DNA from: an uncultured Prevotella sp.
GTDB taxonomy: Bacteria > Bacteroidota > Bacteroidia > Bacteroidales > Bacteroidaceae
Assembly: GCA_900553965.1 (NCBI GenBank)
Contig: USFX01000025.1
Location: forward strand, 1 to 18,726
DNA: 18,726 nt
Direction of reading: 5' to 3'
The stretch's first letter is position 1. Every line of letters begins with the position of its first letter. A program made the translations under genes and the position numbers. The notes beneath the pieces were generated by a model. The model was not told the DNA's origin and did not search any database. It saw only the letters and a list, made by a program, of their open reading frames with translations. Below are positions 1 through 6,455 of this stretch, in pieces.

Positions 1-844
1 CTGCCACACTCGTCGCTCCGGCTCCTTCGGCGACCACCTTCTCCTGTTCGAGCAGATGGAGAATGGCGCCGCAGATCTCGTCTTCCGTGACGGTGACAAT
101 CTCGTCGACATATTTGCTGCATATCTCGTAGGTTAGGTCGCCCGGCTCTTTGACGGCGATGCCGTCGGCCACGGTCGATACCGAGGGCAGGGTCTCCTTG
201 TGTCTGACTTCCAGACTGTGGACCATGCTGGCTGCGCCGGCGGCCTGTATGCCATATATTTTGATGGCCGGGTTGAGCGACTTCACGGCAAAAGCGATGC
301 CGCTGATGAGTCCGCCGCCGCCGACGGGCACGACGATGGCTTCGACGTCGGGCAGCTGTTCGAGCACTTCGAGTCCGATTGTGCCTTGTCCGGCGATGAC
401 ATTCTCGTCGTCAAACGGGTGGATGAACGTATAGCCCTTTTCCTCTTTCAGTTCGAGGGCCTTGCGGTAGGCGTCGTCATAAACGCCAGGCACGAGACAG
501 ACCTCCGCCCCGTAGTTTTTTGTTGCCTCCACCTTGCTGATGGGAGCGCCTTCGGGCAGACAGATGAGTGACTTTATGCCGTGTGCCGTAGCTCCGAGAG
601 CCACGCCTTGTGCGTGGTTGCCGGCCGAGCAGGCGATGACGCCGCGTGATTTTTCCTCGTCGGTGAGCTGCGAAATCTTATAGCATGCGCCGCGCACTTT
701 GAATGAGCCTGTCTCTTGAAGATTTTCCGGTTTGAGGTAGACATCACACTCGGGGTTAATCTTCGGGGCCCTCACCAGTTCCGTCTTGCGTATGGTTTTG
801 CTGAGGACATAACGTGCCTTGTAGAAGTTATCTAAGTTGAGCAT
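1..844 (-). CDS. ilvA: Threonine ammonia-lyase (threonine dehydratase), 3' end cut by window
   Basis: Converts L-threonine to 2-oxobutanoate and ammonia with pyridoxal phosphate, the first step of isoleucine synthesis, in the cytoplasm. I translated 281 residues from the ATG at 844. The PLP lysine is K49 in GSFKVRG, SAGNHAQG lies at 73-80, and the phosphate-binding GGGG loop at 175-178. The visible part is almost all catalytic domain; the C-terminal end, with any ACT-like regulatory domain, lies beyond base 1, so biosynthetic and catabolic (TdcB-like) forms cannot be separated with certainty. The start is supported by a promoter 29 bases upstream. The nearest upstream gene on this strand ends 310 bases away, so ilvA is probably transcribed alone or as the first gene of its unit. 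Confidence 0.93.
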   Translation of the reverse strand, partial: MLNLDNFYKARYVLSKTIRKTELVRAPKINPECDVYLKPENLQETGSFKVRGACYKISQLTDEEKSRGVIACSAGNHAQGVALGATAHGIKSLICLPEGAPISKVEATKNYGAEVCLVPGVYDDAYRKALELKEEKGYTFIHPFDDENVIAGQGTIGLEVLEQLPDVEAIVVPVGGGGLISGIAFAVKSLNPAIKIYGIQAAGAASMVHSLEVRHKETLPSVSTVADGIAVKEPGDLTYEICSKYVDEIVTVTEDEICGAILHLLEQEKVVAEGAGATSVA

Positions 845-872
845 TTCTTTTATGTTTTTTTTATTGTAGTCA

Positions 873-904
873 CAAAATTAACATATAATTCTTCATCCGG
901 CAAA
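873..904 (-). promoter_or_regulatory. Bacteroidota-type promoter of ilvA
   Basis: On the minus strand, TTTG at 904-901 is followed after 20 bases by TAATTTTG at 880-873. This fits the TTTG-N19-21-TAnnTTTG consensus of the primary sigma factor in this phylum. It lies 29 bases upstream of the ilvA start codon. Confidence 0.75.
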
Positions 905-1066
905 CTTTCTCCGATGTTTTTTATGTGTAATGCCGTATATGTTGCGTGTCTGTGCTGGTCCGGGATGGCGGTGTTGCCCGATGGCGTTTGAACCGGGATT
1001 AATCCTCTGAACAACGGTGGCAGCCGGATTTGTATGTGCCGGAATTAATATAAAAACAAGATAGTA

Positions 1067-1116
1067 TATCAAAATGGTCACATGTCCCAGCCATGTGCTT
1101 CATGTGCATTTTGATA
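1067..1116 (-). terminator. Long hairpin after the Rpn-type gene, possible terminator
   Basis: TATCAAAATG at 1067-1076 pairs perfectly with CATTTTGATA at 1107-1116. After a 2-base bulge, CACATG (1079-1084) pairs with CATGTG (1101-1106); another CATGTG at 1092-1097 offers an alternative fold. On the minus strand it follows the Rpn-type gene by about 40 bases and is trailed by a T-rich but not uniform stretch. The rest of 845-1154 holds the ilvA promoter and nothing else I can name. Confidence 0.4.
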
Positions 1117-1154
1117 CATCTTCCCGCGTGAACCGTCTTTTCCTCTTAAATCAT

Positions 1155-2069
1155 TCAGTTAATCACGATTGCTTCAATCTCTTTAAGGGTCAATCCTGTC
1201 GCATCAGCGATTTTATCGGCCGTCAGCCCCATTGCTTTCAGCTGCTTGGCAATTTCCCTTTTTGCCTTCTTTTCCCCTTCCGCACGTCCTTCCGCACGTC
1301 CTTCCGCGAGCCCGTCAATCCGTCCTTCATTCCGTGCTGTATAGATATTATCCCTCAGCACCACGACATTGTCCAGATGATGGTAGTATGCGTTCAGCTC
1401 GGCTTTTGTCATTCGTTCGAGCTGCAGTTTCTCGCGTGCTTCGTTCAGTCCGGGTGCGGTGGCGTCATCGGGTATTTCGCCGGTGTTGAGGAAGTATATC
1501 CACTGTTCCAGCGGGACCTTTGACCAGTGGTTGAAGTCGTTGACTTTCAGGATATAGTATTCCGGATAGAGCTCGCTCACCTCGCTGACCTCGAACTTCT
1601 GTTTTTGGAACGTTGACAGGTTGAGCAGTTCGTTGTTGTGTATTCCGCGGAACTCCGTCTTGCCGTGATAGACGATATCCGTTCCGCATCCGATATTGAA
1701 ATAGACGATATTGATGCTGTAGACCTTGCGTATGTTTTCGTATCCCTGTCCGCGCTTGATATATTCGGTCACGAGTTTTGACGTACCGAAGAGCATGCGC
1801 TGGAAATAGGCGAACTCCGTTTCGTTCTGCACTTCAATCAGATATAGCCCGCCGTTTTCGTCTTCGGCGAGTATGTCCACACGATTGTATTTGTCGTCGG
1901 CGTCGTCCTGATTGCTTTCGTTTTCGAGCAGCTTCTGTATGCGTATTTTCTTGTTGAGCAGCGTCGTGATGAGTCCCTCCAGTATTCCGTGGTTTACTTT
2001 GTCGCGCAGCAGACGCTTCATAGCCCAATCGAATCTTATCAGTTCCGGTCCGTTTCCTTTCATATCCAT
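1155..2069 (-). CDS. Rpn-type PD-(D/E)XK nuclease family protein, 304 aa
   Basis: Belongs to the large Bacteroidota family annotated as Rpn family recombination-promoting nuclease / PD-(D/E)XK nuclease family transposase. The N-terminal signature FDWAMKRLLRDK is typical. From the start chosen here, D65 in RVDILAED and E79-V-Q81 in YLIEVQ form the PD-(D/E)XK core. After the core (residues 255-265) comes a low-complexity AEG/RAEG stretch from a 12-bp tandem repeat, then a helical tail at 277-304 resembling a short helix-turn-helix (GLTADKIADATGLTLKEIE). The frame is open up to 2153, but a TATCTTTG -7 box at 2096-2089 lies inside that extension, so ATG 2069 (or 2063) is the likely start. No terminal inverted repeats or partner genes are seen, so it is not an evident insertion sequence. 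Activity is inferred from E. coli RpnA. Confidence 0.85.
   Translation of the reverse strand: MDMKGNGPELIRFDWAMKRLLRDKVNHGILEGLITTLLNKKIRIQKLLENESNQDDADDKYNRVDILAEDENGGLYLIEVQNETEFAYFQRMLFGTSKLVTEYIKRGQGYENIRKVYSINIVYFNIGCGTDIVYHGKTEFRGIHNNELLNLSTFQKQKFEVSEVSELYPEYYILKVNDFNHWSKVPLEQWIYFLNTGEIPDDATAPGLNEAREKLQLERMTKAELNAYYHHLDNVVVLRDNIYTARNEGRIDGLAEGRAEGRAEGEKKAKREIAKQLKAMGLTADKIADATGLTLKEIEAIVIN
1276..1310 (-). repeat. 12-bp tandem repeat coding for EGRA units
   Basis: CCTTCCGCACGT occurs at 1276-1287 and 1288-1299, with a partial third copy from 1300. It lies in frame in the Rpn-type gene and encodes the AEGR linker before its helical tail. Copy-number change would lengthen or shorten the linker without a frameshift. 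Confidence 0.85.
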
Positions 2070-2088
2070 ATATATATTAGTAATGTTG

Positions 2089-2121
2089 CAAAGATACGTC
2101 TTTTCTTCGGATTTTGACGAA
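2089..2121 (-). promoter_or_regulatory. Promoter of the minus-strand Rpn-type gene
   Basis: On the minus strand TATCTTTG (2096-2089) matches the -7 box TAnnTTTG exactly. TTCG at 2121-2118, 21 bases further up, is an imperfect -33 box. The predicted transcript start falls only about 10-20 bases before ATG 2069/2063, which rules out the longer reading frame. Confidence 0.6.
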
Positions 2122-2204
2122 TAATCTGCCGGAATTTTGTTATGTCGGTTCATGCGTTCCCCCGCCAGACGCGCCTATTATATACAGTATTAATGCTCCT
2201 GTTT

Positions 2205-2219
2205 GTGTCATAATGACAC
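2205..2219. promoter_or_regulatory. Perfect palindrome upstream of the hsp20 sigma-54 promoter, candidate activator site
   Basis: GTGTCATAATGACAC is a perfect 7+1+7 inverted repeat. A further copy of the right arm, ATGACAG, starts 21 bases later (2234-2240), two helical turns away and on the same face of the DNA. The centre is roughly 65 bases before the predicted start of transcription. It is probably the site for a sigma-54 enhancer-binding protein; which one is unknown and none is encoded here. Confidence 0.55.
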
Positions 2220-2252
2220 GTAGAACCGACAGAATGACAGCCCAAAGTTCTT

Positions 2253-2268
2253 TGGTACGCTTGTTGCA
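2253..2268 (+). promoter_or_regulatory. Sigma-54 (-24/-12) promoter of hsp20
   Basis: TGGTACGCTTGTTGCA fits TGGCACG-N4-TTGCW with one mismatch (T for C), and has the required GG and GC elements with exactly 10 bases between them. No TAnnTTTG box is seen between here and the hsp20 start. It lies about 85 bases upstream of the start codon. Confidence 0.75.
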
Positions 2269-2340
2269 TTAAGATAAGCGGGAACCTTGAAAGAGGTTGC
2301 CGGAAAAAGAAACAAAACAATAACAATTAAAAAAATAACA

Positions 2341-2345
2341 GGAGG
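2341..2345 (+). promoter_or_regulatory. Strong Shine-Dalgarno of hsp20
   Basis: GGAGG sits 8 bases before the ATG at 2354, after an A-rich leader. Full Shine-Dalgarno sequences are rare in this phylum, and I noticed no other this strong at a gene start in the window. Confidence 0.75.
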
Positions 2346-2353
2346 ACAAAACA

Positions 2354-2779
2354 ATGACAAACGTAAGAAGAAATTCAGCTTGGCTGCCGGAAGTGTTCAA
2401 CGACTTTTTCGCAACAGACTTTATGCCGAAGGCAAATGCCACCGCACCGGCCATCAACGTTAAGGAATCGGACAAGGGCTACATCGTGGAGCTGGCTGCT
2501 CCGGGGATGACGAAGGAGGACTTCTGCGTACACATCAACGACGAGGGCAACCTCATCATAAAGATGGAGAGCAAGCAGGAGAAGAAGGAGGAAGGAACAA
2601 ACGTGCGATACCTGCGCCGCGAGTTCTCATACTCAAAGTTTGAGCAGACACTCATCCTTCCGGATGATGTCGACAAGGAGAAGATTGCCGCGCGTGTGGA
2701 GAATGGTGTGCTGACCGTTGAGCTTCCCAAGATGGAGGAGACGAAGGTCAAGGTGGCCCGTCAGATAACCGTCGGATAA
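2354..2779 (+). CDS. Small heat-shock protein, Hsp20/alpha-crystallin family
   Basis: ATP-independent holdase chaperone of the cytoplasm that keeps unfolding proteins from aggregating until DnaK/ClpB refold them. At 141 residues it has the usual bacterial length. Residues 1-30 are the short N-terminal arm; the alpha-crystallin domain spans about 31-128, with the hallmark A-x-x-x-x-G-x-L type motif as AARVENGVL (112-120) followed by TVELPK. The C-terminal I-X-V oligomerisation motif is I138-T-V140. The gene stands alone between two Rpn-type genes, divergent from the first. Its promoter is of the sigma-54 type with a palindromic upstream site, and it has a strong ribosome-binding site, so expression is probably tightly induced. 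Function is certain at family level; the inducing signal is not known. Confidence 0.95.
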   Translation: MTNVRRNSAWLPEVFNDFFATDFMPKANATAPAINVKESDKGYIVELAAPGMTKEDFCVHINDEGNLIIKMESKQEKKEEGTNVRYLRREFSYSKFEQTLILPDDVDKEKIAARVENGVLTVELPKMEETKVKVARQITVG

Positions 2780-2782
2780 AGT

Positions 2783-2804
2783 TCGGCCGGCGGAAGCCGG
2801 CTGA
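2783..2804 (+). terminator. GC-rich hairpin just after hsp20
   Basis: GCCGGC (2786-2791) and GCCGGC (2796-2801) enclose a GGAA (GNRA-type) tetraloop, extended outward by three more pairs including one G-U. It starts 4 bases after the stop codon. It lacks a clean T-run, so it may act as an mRNA 3' stabiliser rather than a terminator. Confidence 0.45.
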
Positions 2805-2817
2805 CTTGATTATAAAT

Positions 2818-2877
2818 TCCCAATTATAAATTATGAGAGTCTCCGTGGCTCCGTGGTTTGTGATTGGGATTTTTTTT
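2818..2877 (+). terminator. Second possible hsp20 terminator, with tandem octamers in its loop
   Basis: TCCCAAT (2818-2824) pairs with ATTGGGA (2863-2869), which is followed by eight T residues (2870-2877). The loop is long (38 bases) and contains CTCCGTGG twice in tandem (2841-2848, 2849-2856). Confidence 0.4.
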
Positions 2878-3040
2878 GTTTGCATGAGATTAACATCAAC
2901 GTGACAAACTTATAATGGCGCATCACGATCCGGTCAATATGCACGGAAGGAACATATCGGAAAATGGTTGACAGAAAATGTTAAAATGCCATCTAAACGG
3001 CATCAAAACTGGTCACCGCGAAAAATATTTCACCGTAGGA

Positions 3041-3340
3041 CGCAAATTCGCGAATTTTGCGCGTGCAAGTATAATCATATGACGTCCAAATGATTATGCC
3101 GTTTTGGGGAGATATGTGCAATTTTTAAGCGCCGAAAAGCCGCCTTTTGGGCTCAAAATGTCATGTCTTGTTCGGTCGTAAGGGCCTCCCGGGGGCGCGA
3201 TATGGCCGCCGTTATCATGCGACGGCGGCCCCGTTGCAATGCGATAAGGGCCCTGTTGCGACCCCGTAAAGCCCTTACTGCAGAACCGGAGCGTTTTTCG
3301 TCATGCATCCTGCCCCTTCCGCCGTTCTAAAACGGGATTT
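3041..3340. repeat. Hairpin-rich intergenic element, probably a dispersed repeat
   Basis: This part of the 800-base gap between hsp20 and the next gene has no plausible reading frame but several separate inverted repeats. They are a 14-base perfect palindrome AAATTCGCGAATTT (3044-3057) with pairing flanks; ATAATCAT/ATGATTAT (3071-3078, 3090-3097); a 9-base arm pair at 3131-3139/3144-3152 with one mismatch; and an outer stem GTAAGGGC/GCCCTTAC (3178-3185, 3271-3278) enclosing a perfect 9-bp stem GGCCGCCGT/ACGGCGGCC (3204-3212, 3222-3230). A small CCGTT/AACGG hairpin at 3322-3335 runs into ATTTTTATTT. From memory, similar elements occur between genes in Prevotella; I could not check. In the flanks 2881-3040 and 3341-3540 I see nothing definite. 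Confidence 0.5.
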
Positions 3341-3551
3341 TTATTTGTCATCGATTTTTGCGCAGCAATGTTTACAACAATTTAAAACGCAAAGTTAGAG
3401 TGTTCAAAGTATGAACTAATATGTCGCAACCTACTTGCTTATTATTAGAAGATTACTATTCAGCTAAACTAAGAAACGTTAATTACGCCGTTGGCTCGCT
3501 TTTTGAATGTAAATATTTCACGCACGATACAGGAATATCATCTTTTTTATG

Positions 3552-3559
3552 TACTTTTG
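3552..3559 (+). promoter_or_regulatory. -7 promoter box of the plus-strand Rpn-type gene
   Basis: TACTTTTG matches TAnnTTTG exactly and lies 22 bases before ATG 3582. No good -33 box is seen at the proper distance. Its position inside the longest open frame (from 3549) argues for the 3582 start. Confidence 0.55.
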
Positions 3560-3581
3560 CAAAAACCAAAAGAATACCGGT

Positions 3582-4565
3582 ATGATGATACATATTGCCA
3601 ATCCTATATACGATTCCGTGTTCAAGTACCTCATCGAGGACGAGCGCATCGCGCGGACGCTGCTCTCGGCACTGCTGAAGAAGGATGTTGTCGAGGTTCA
3701 TGTCCGTCGTCATGAGTACACCAACGGCTCGCGCGACAAGATTTCGATGTTCCGCATCGACTTCGCGGCGCAGGTTAGGGAGTCGGACGGCCGCTGCCAC
3801 CTTATACTGATAGAGCTCCAGAAGACGTGGCTTGAGACGGAGACGCTGCGCTTCCGCCAGTATCTCGGCGCGCAGTATGCCAACCCTGAGAACATCCCCG
3901 CGGAGGACAACCGCGACGGGCATGCCATACCGATGGTGGCGGTATATCTGCTGGGCCATCGTGTGGGCAACATTGAGGTGCCTGTGCTCTATGTCAGCCA
4001 CAAGTCGTTCGACTACAACGGTGCGGAGGTTGTCAAGGGCTTGCCCGACCCGTTTGTCGACAGCCTGATACACGACAGCATCATCGTGCAGATACCGTTG
4101 CTGCGCGGTCAGGTGAACAACCGTCTTGAACGTGTGCTGAGCGTGTTCGACCAGACGATGAAAGACCGGCACAACCGTCAGGTACTCACATTGGACGAAG
4201 ACCGTTATGCTGGTGACGAGGACATGATGTACATCCTCCGCCGCCTGCTCGCTGCCGCCTCGGATTCAAAGCTGCGTCAGGACATGAACGTGGAGGATGA
4301 ATATTTCATGGCCATCGAGAACCGTGACACCGCTATTATGAACCGTGACAAAATCATTGCGGAGAAAGATATACAGATAGCAGAGAAGGAATCGCAGATA
4401 GCAGAGAAGGAATCGCAGATAGCAGAGAAGGAATCGCAGATAGCAGAGCAAAGCGCACTGTTACGTTCTATGATACAGAATATGGTGAATTCCGGAATGG
4501 AGCTGGAGGCCGTTGCACAGGCAACAGGGATGACTATCGATAAAATCCGCGAACAACTCGGATGA
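3582..4565 (+). CDS. Rpn-type PD-(D/E)XK nuclease family protein with heptad-repeat tail, 327 aa
   Basis: A second member of the Rpn/PD-(D/E)XK superfamily, from a different subfamily than the 1155-2069 gene. The N-terminus (IANPIYDSVFKYLIEDE) is typical. The nuclease core shows D60 in FRIDF and E78-L-Q80-K81 in LIELQK. Residues 246-294 are seven consecutive heptads (ENRDTAI, MNRDKII, AEKDIQI, AEKESQI three times, AEQSALL), predicting a coiled coil that could set oligomer size. A helical tail at 299-327 (GMELEAVAQATGMTIDKIREQL) resembles that of the other gene. Start choice: the frame opens at 3549, but the -7 box at 3552-3559 lies inside it, so ATG 3582 or 3585 is preferred. Described E. coli relatives cut DNA and promote recombination; here the role is inferred only. 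No inverted repeats or cargo mark it as a transposon. Confidence 0.83.
   Translation: MMIHIANPIYDSVFKYLIEDERIARTLLSALLKKDVVEVHVRRHEYTNGSRDKISMFRIDFAAQVRESDGRCHLILIELQKTWLETETLRFRQYLGAQYANPENIPAEDNRDGHAIPMVAVYLLGHRVGNIEVPVLYVSHKSFDYNGAEVVKGLPDPFVDSLIHDSIIVQIPLLRGQVNNRLERVLSVFDQTMKDRHNRQVLTLDEDRYAGDEDMMYILRRLLAAASDSKLRQDMNVEDEYFMAIENRDTAIMNRDKIIAEKDIQIAEKESQIAEKESQIAEKESQIAEQSALLRSMIQNMVNSGMELEAVAQATGMTIDKIREQLG
4374..4448 (+). repeat. 21-bp tandem repeat coding for heptads AEKESQI
   Basis: Three identical 21-bp copies (4374-4394, 4395-4415, 4416-4436) plus a 12-base partial copy (to 4448). The period is exactly seven codons, so gain or loss of a unit lengthens the coiled coil by one heptad in frame. 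Degenerate heptads upstream suggest older expansion rounds. Confidence 0.95.
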
Positions 4566-4653
4566 TACCGGACATATAGAAGAGAATAGATATCCATAAG
4601 CAAGCCTTCATGACTACGGTAAGGCATGTGTCAACGATACTGCTGTTATGTTT

Positions 4654-4666
4654 TGATACTGTATCA
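4654..4666. repeat. Short palindrome downstream of the Rpn-type gene
   Basis: TGATACTGTATCA is a perfect 6+1+6 inverted repeat about 90 bases after the stop codon, flanked by T4 and AT-rich sequence. It may be an operator or a weak terminator; nothing more can be said. Confidence 0.3.
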
Positions 4667-4719
4667 TATAAAATCAGCCATATTCCCCCCTAAAAAAAGA
4701 ACAATGATGAAAAAATGCT

Positions 4720-4787
4720 GATTGTAAATATGCTACAGTGTGAGGTTATCTTCCGAACAACCCGATTGTAAATTCGCTACAATGTGA
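4720..4787. repeat. Pair of 24-bp direct repeats upstream of the antiporter gene
   Basis: Copies at 4720-4743 and 4764-4787 are identical at 21 of 24 positions, starts 44 bases apart (about four helical turns). Each contains TGTA-N7-TACA, a symmetric operator-like core. They lie about 165-230 bases before the promoter of the NhaD-type gene. They could be paired regulator sites. In the rest of 4566-4978 I see only the palindrome at 4654, a pyrimidine-rich stretch near 4809-4870 and the promoter. Confidence 0.6.
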
Positions 4788-4923
4788 AATGATGGTATGC
4801 AGCAAGCTTGTTCTCCCTCCACCATCCACCTTCCCCGAAAGAAGCACATCCATCCCCGAACATCTCTTCTTTAGAGTTAATTCTGATTAAAAACTTGTAA
4901 AAGTTAAAGAGTTCCCTTTGGAT

Positions 4924-4958
4924 TTTGTCGTGATTGATGCAAAGATTAATTATCTTTG
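4924..4958 (+). promoter_or_regulatory. Promoter of the antiporter gene
   Basis: TATCTTTG (4951-4958) is an exact -7 box. TTTG at 4924-4927 is a possible -33 box, though the 23-base spacing is longer than usual. The -7 box lies 21 bases before ATG 4979, excluding the upstream ATG codons at 4934-4939. Confidence 0.55.
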
Positions 4959-4978
4959 TAGGGATTTTCAAAACGGTT

Positions 4979-6385
4979 ATGACATTAATAATAGTACTGA
5001 TATTGCTGTTCGGCTATATTCTGATAGCGACCGGACACCTTTCGAACATAAACAAGTCCGCAGTGGCTATGTTTATCGGTACGGTAGGGTGGGTGCTCTA
5101 CGTGTGCTACGGTACTGATTTTGTCATGAGCCGCCATCCGTATGAGTATTCGGAATATCTTGCCGGTGCGTCGTCGGGTACGGCTGTCAAGTACTATATC
5201 TATGACAACATATTCCTTAAATACGTAGGCAAGGCCGCCGGCGTCGTTCTCTTTCTGCTGGCCACGATGTCCATCATCGAGATTCTGAACAACAACGGAT
5301 GTTTCGATTTCATCAGCGAATGGGTCCGCACGCGTAACAGCAAGCGGCTACTTTGGACGCTGACGCTGGCCACATTCGTCATATCGGCCAATCTTGACAA
5401 TCTCACGACAACGACAATGATGCTCATGATAATGCACAATATCGTTCAGAGCCGCCGCCAGCGGATGCTGATAGGTTGTGCTATAGTCATTGCGGCCAAT
5501 GCCGGAGGCTGTTTTACGGTCATCGGAGATCCGGCCGGTGTGATTCTGTGGGGTAACGGTGCCGTCACGGCAACCAATTTCTCGGCCTATCTGGCCCTTC
5601 CGGCCATAGTGGCATGGATGATTCCTACGCTGCTCATCGGGCGCGAGCTGCCGGACAGACTTGACGTTGAATGGCCGGCAGCACCTTATCGCGGAGACGA
5701 CACAAACCTGAACCGCTGGCAGCGTCTTGTGATGCTTATCGTGGGCATAGGCGGTCTGTGGTTCATCCCGACGTTCCACAATATCACCAAGCTGAGCCCG
5801 TTCCTCGGAGCGCTGTGTGTCCTGTCGGTGCTGTGGATTGTCAACGAAGTCTTCAACCGCAAGCTGATGAACTCAGACCAGATGATTCAGCGACGCATAC
5901 CGCGTGTACTCCAATACGGAAGCATACAGATGATGCTGTTCGTCATGGGTATAATGCTCGCCGCGGGAGTGGTTCAGGAGACTGGATTCTTCAGTGAGAT
6001 TTCGCGTTGGTTCGATTACACCGTGCATAATGTATGGGTGCTCGGCGTCGTGTCTGGCGTCATGAGCGGACTTGTCGATACGTTCACGATAGCGATGACA
6101 GCCATTTCGATGTATCCGGTCGTGGATATGACCAATGCGGACCAGTGGTCAGATGTCGCCTATATGTCCAATTTCATGCAGAACGGCGCGTTTTGGAAAA
6201 TCATGGCATACACCACGGCCGTGGGCGGCTGTCTCCTGTGCTTCGCCAACAGTTGCGGATTGGCACTGATGAAGATGGAGCGCATGCATGTGGGATGGTA
6301 TTTCCGTAACTGTACGCTGAAGGTACTGGCCGGATGGCTGGCCGGTCTCGCCATATTGTGGGCTGAGATATATGCGGTGGGCTGA
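4979..6385 (+). CDS. nhaD: NhaD-type sodium/proton antiporter
   Basis: Inner-membrane antiporter of the ion transporter superfamily that exports sodium (and lithium in known relatives) in exchange for protons. The product is 468 residues, the family's usual size, with about a dozen hydrophobic segments. Two conserved family stretches are clear: SANLDNLTTTT (136-146), with its buried Asp140, and AANAGGCFTVIGDP (172-185). The N-terminus is a membrane segment (about 2-18) with no cleavable signal. The frame opens at 4934, but the -7 box at 4951-4958 makes ATG 4979 the start. Two direct repeats upstream hint at regulation. It is followed by pfkA after 70 bases with no visible terminator, so read-through is possible. 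Family assignment is firm; ion preference is inferred. Confidence 0.88.
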   Translation: MTLIIVLILLFGYILIATGHLSNINKSAVAMFIGTVGWVLYVCYGTDFVMSRHPYEYSEYLAGASSGTAVKYYIYDNIFLKYVGKAAGVVLFLLATMSIIEILNNNGCFDFISEWVRTRNSKRLLWTLTLATFVISANLDNLTTTTMMLMIMHNIVQSRRQRMLIGCAIVIAANAGGCFTVIGDPAGVILWGNGAVTATNFSAYLALPAIVAWMIPTLLIGRELPDRLDVEWPAAPYRGDDTNLNRWQRLVMLIVGIGGLWFIPTFHNITKLSPFLGALCVLSVLWIVNEVFNRKLMNSDQMIQRRIPRVLQYGSIQMMLFVMGIMLAAGVVQETGFFSEISRWFDYTVHNVWVLGVVSGVMSGLVDTFTIAMTAISMYPVVDMTNADQWSDVAYMSNFMQNGAFWKIMAYTTAVGGCLLCFANSCGLALMKMERMHVGWYFRNCTLKVLAGWLAGLAILWAEIYAVG

Positions 6386-6455
6386 CAGATATGAACATAT
6401 ATATTATATGACTGTGTAGAAAACAAGAAAATAAGTAGAACAAGTAATAAAGGTT

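Noticed and set aside
893..1081. A 62-codon minus-strand reading frame between ilvA and the Rpn-type gene
   Set aside because: Its 3' end runs up to the ilvA promoter and its 5' end through the hairpin at 1067-1116; no family resemblance or ribosome-binding site.
3483..4172. A 229-codon minus-strand reading frame
   Set aside because: It is antisense to the Rpn-type gene, whose product has a recognisable nuclease core; the antisense product has no recognisable motif.
4374..4448. Tandem repeats as a CRISPR array
   Set aside because: The 21-bp units are contiguous with no spacers and lie in frame in a coding gene; they are coiled-coil heptads.
1155..4565. A composite transposon formed by the two Rpn-type genes
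   Set aside because: The two genes belong to different subfamilies, and I find no shared terminal inverted repeats or target-site duplications.
4777..4971. A 64-codon minus-strand reading frame before the antiporter gene
   Set aside because: It runs antisense through the -7 box and one direct repeat; the product resembles nothing known.
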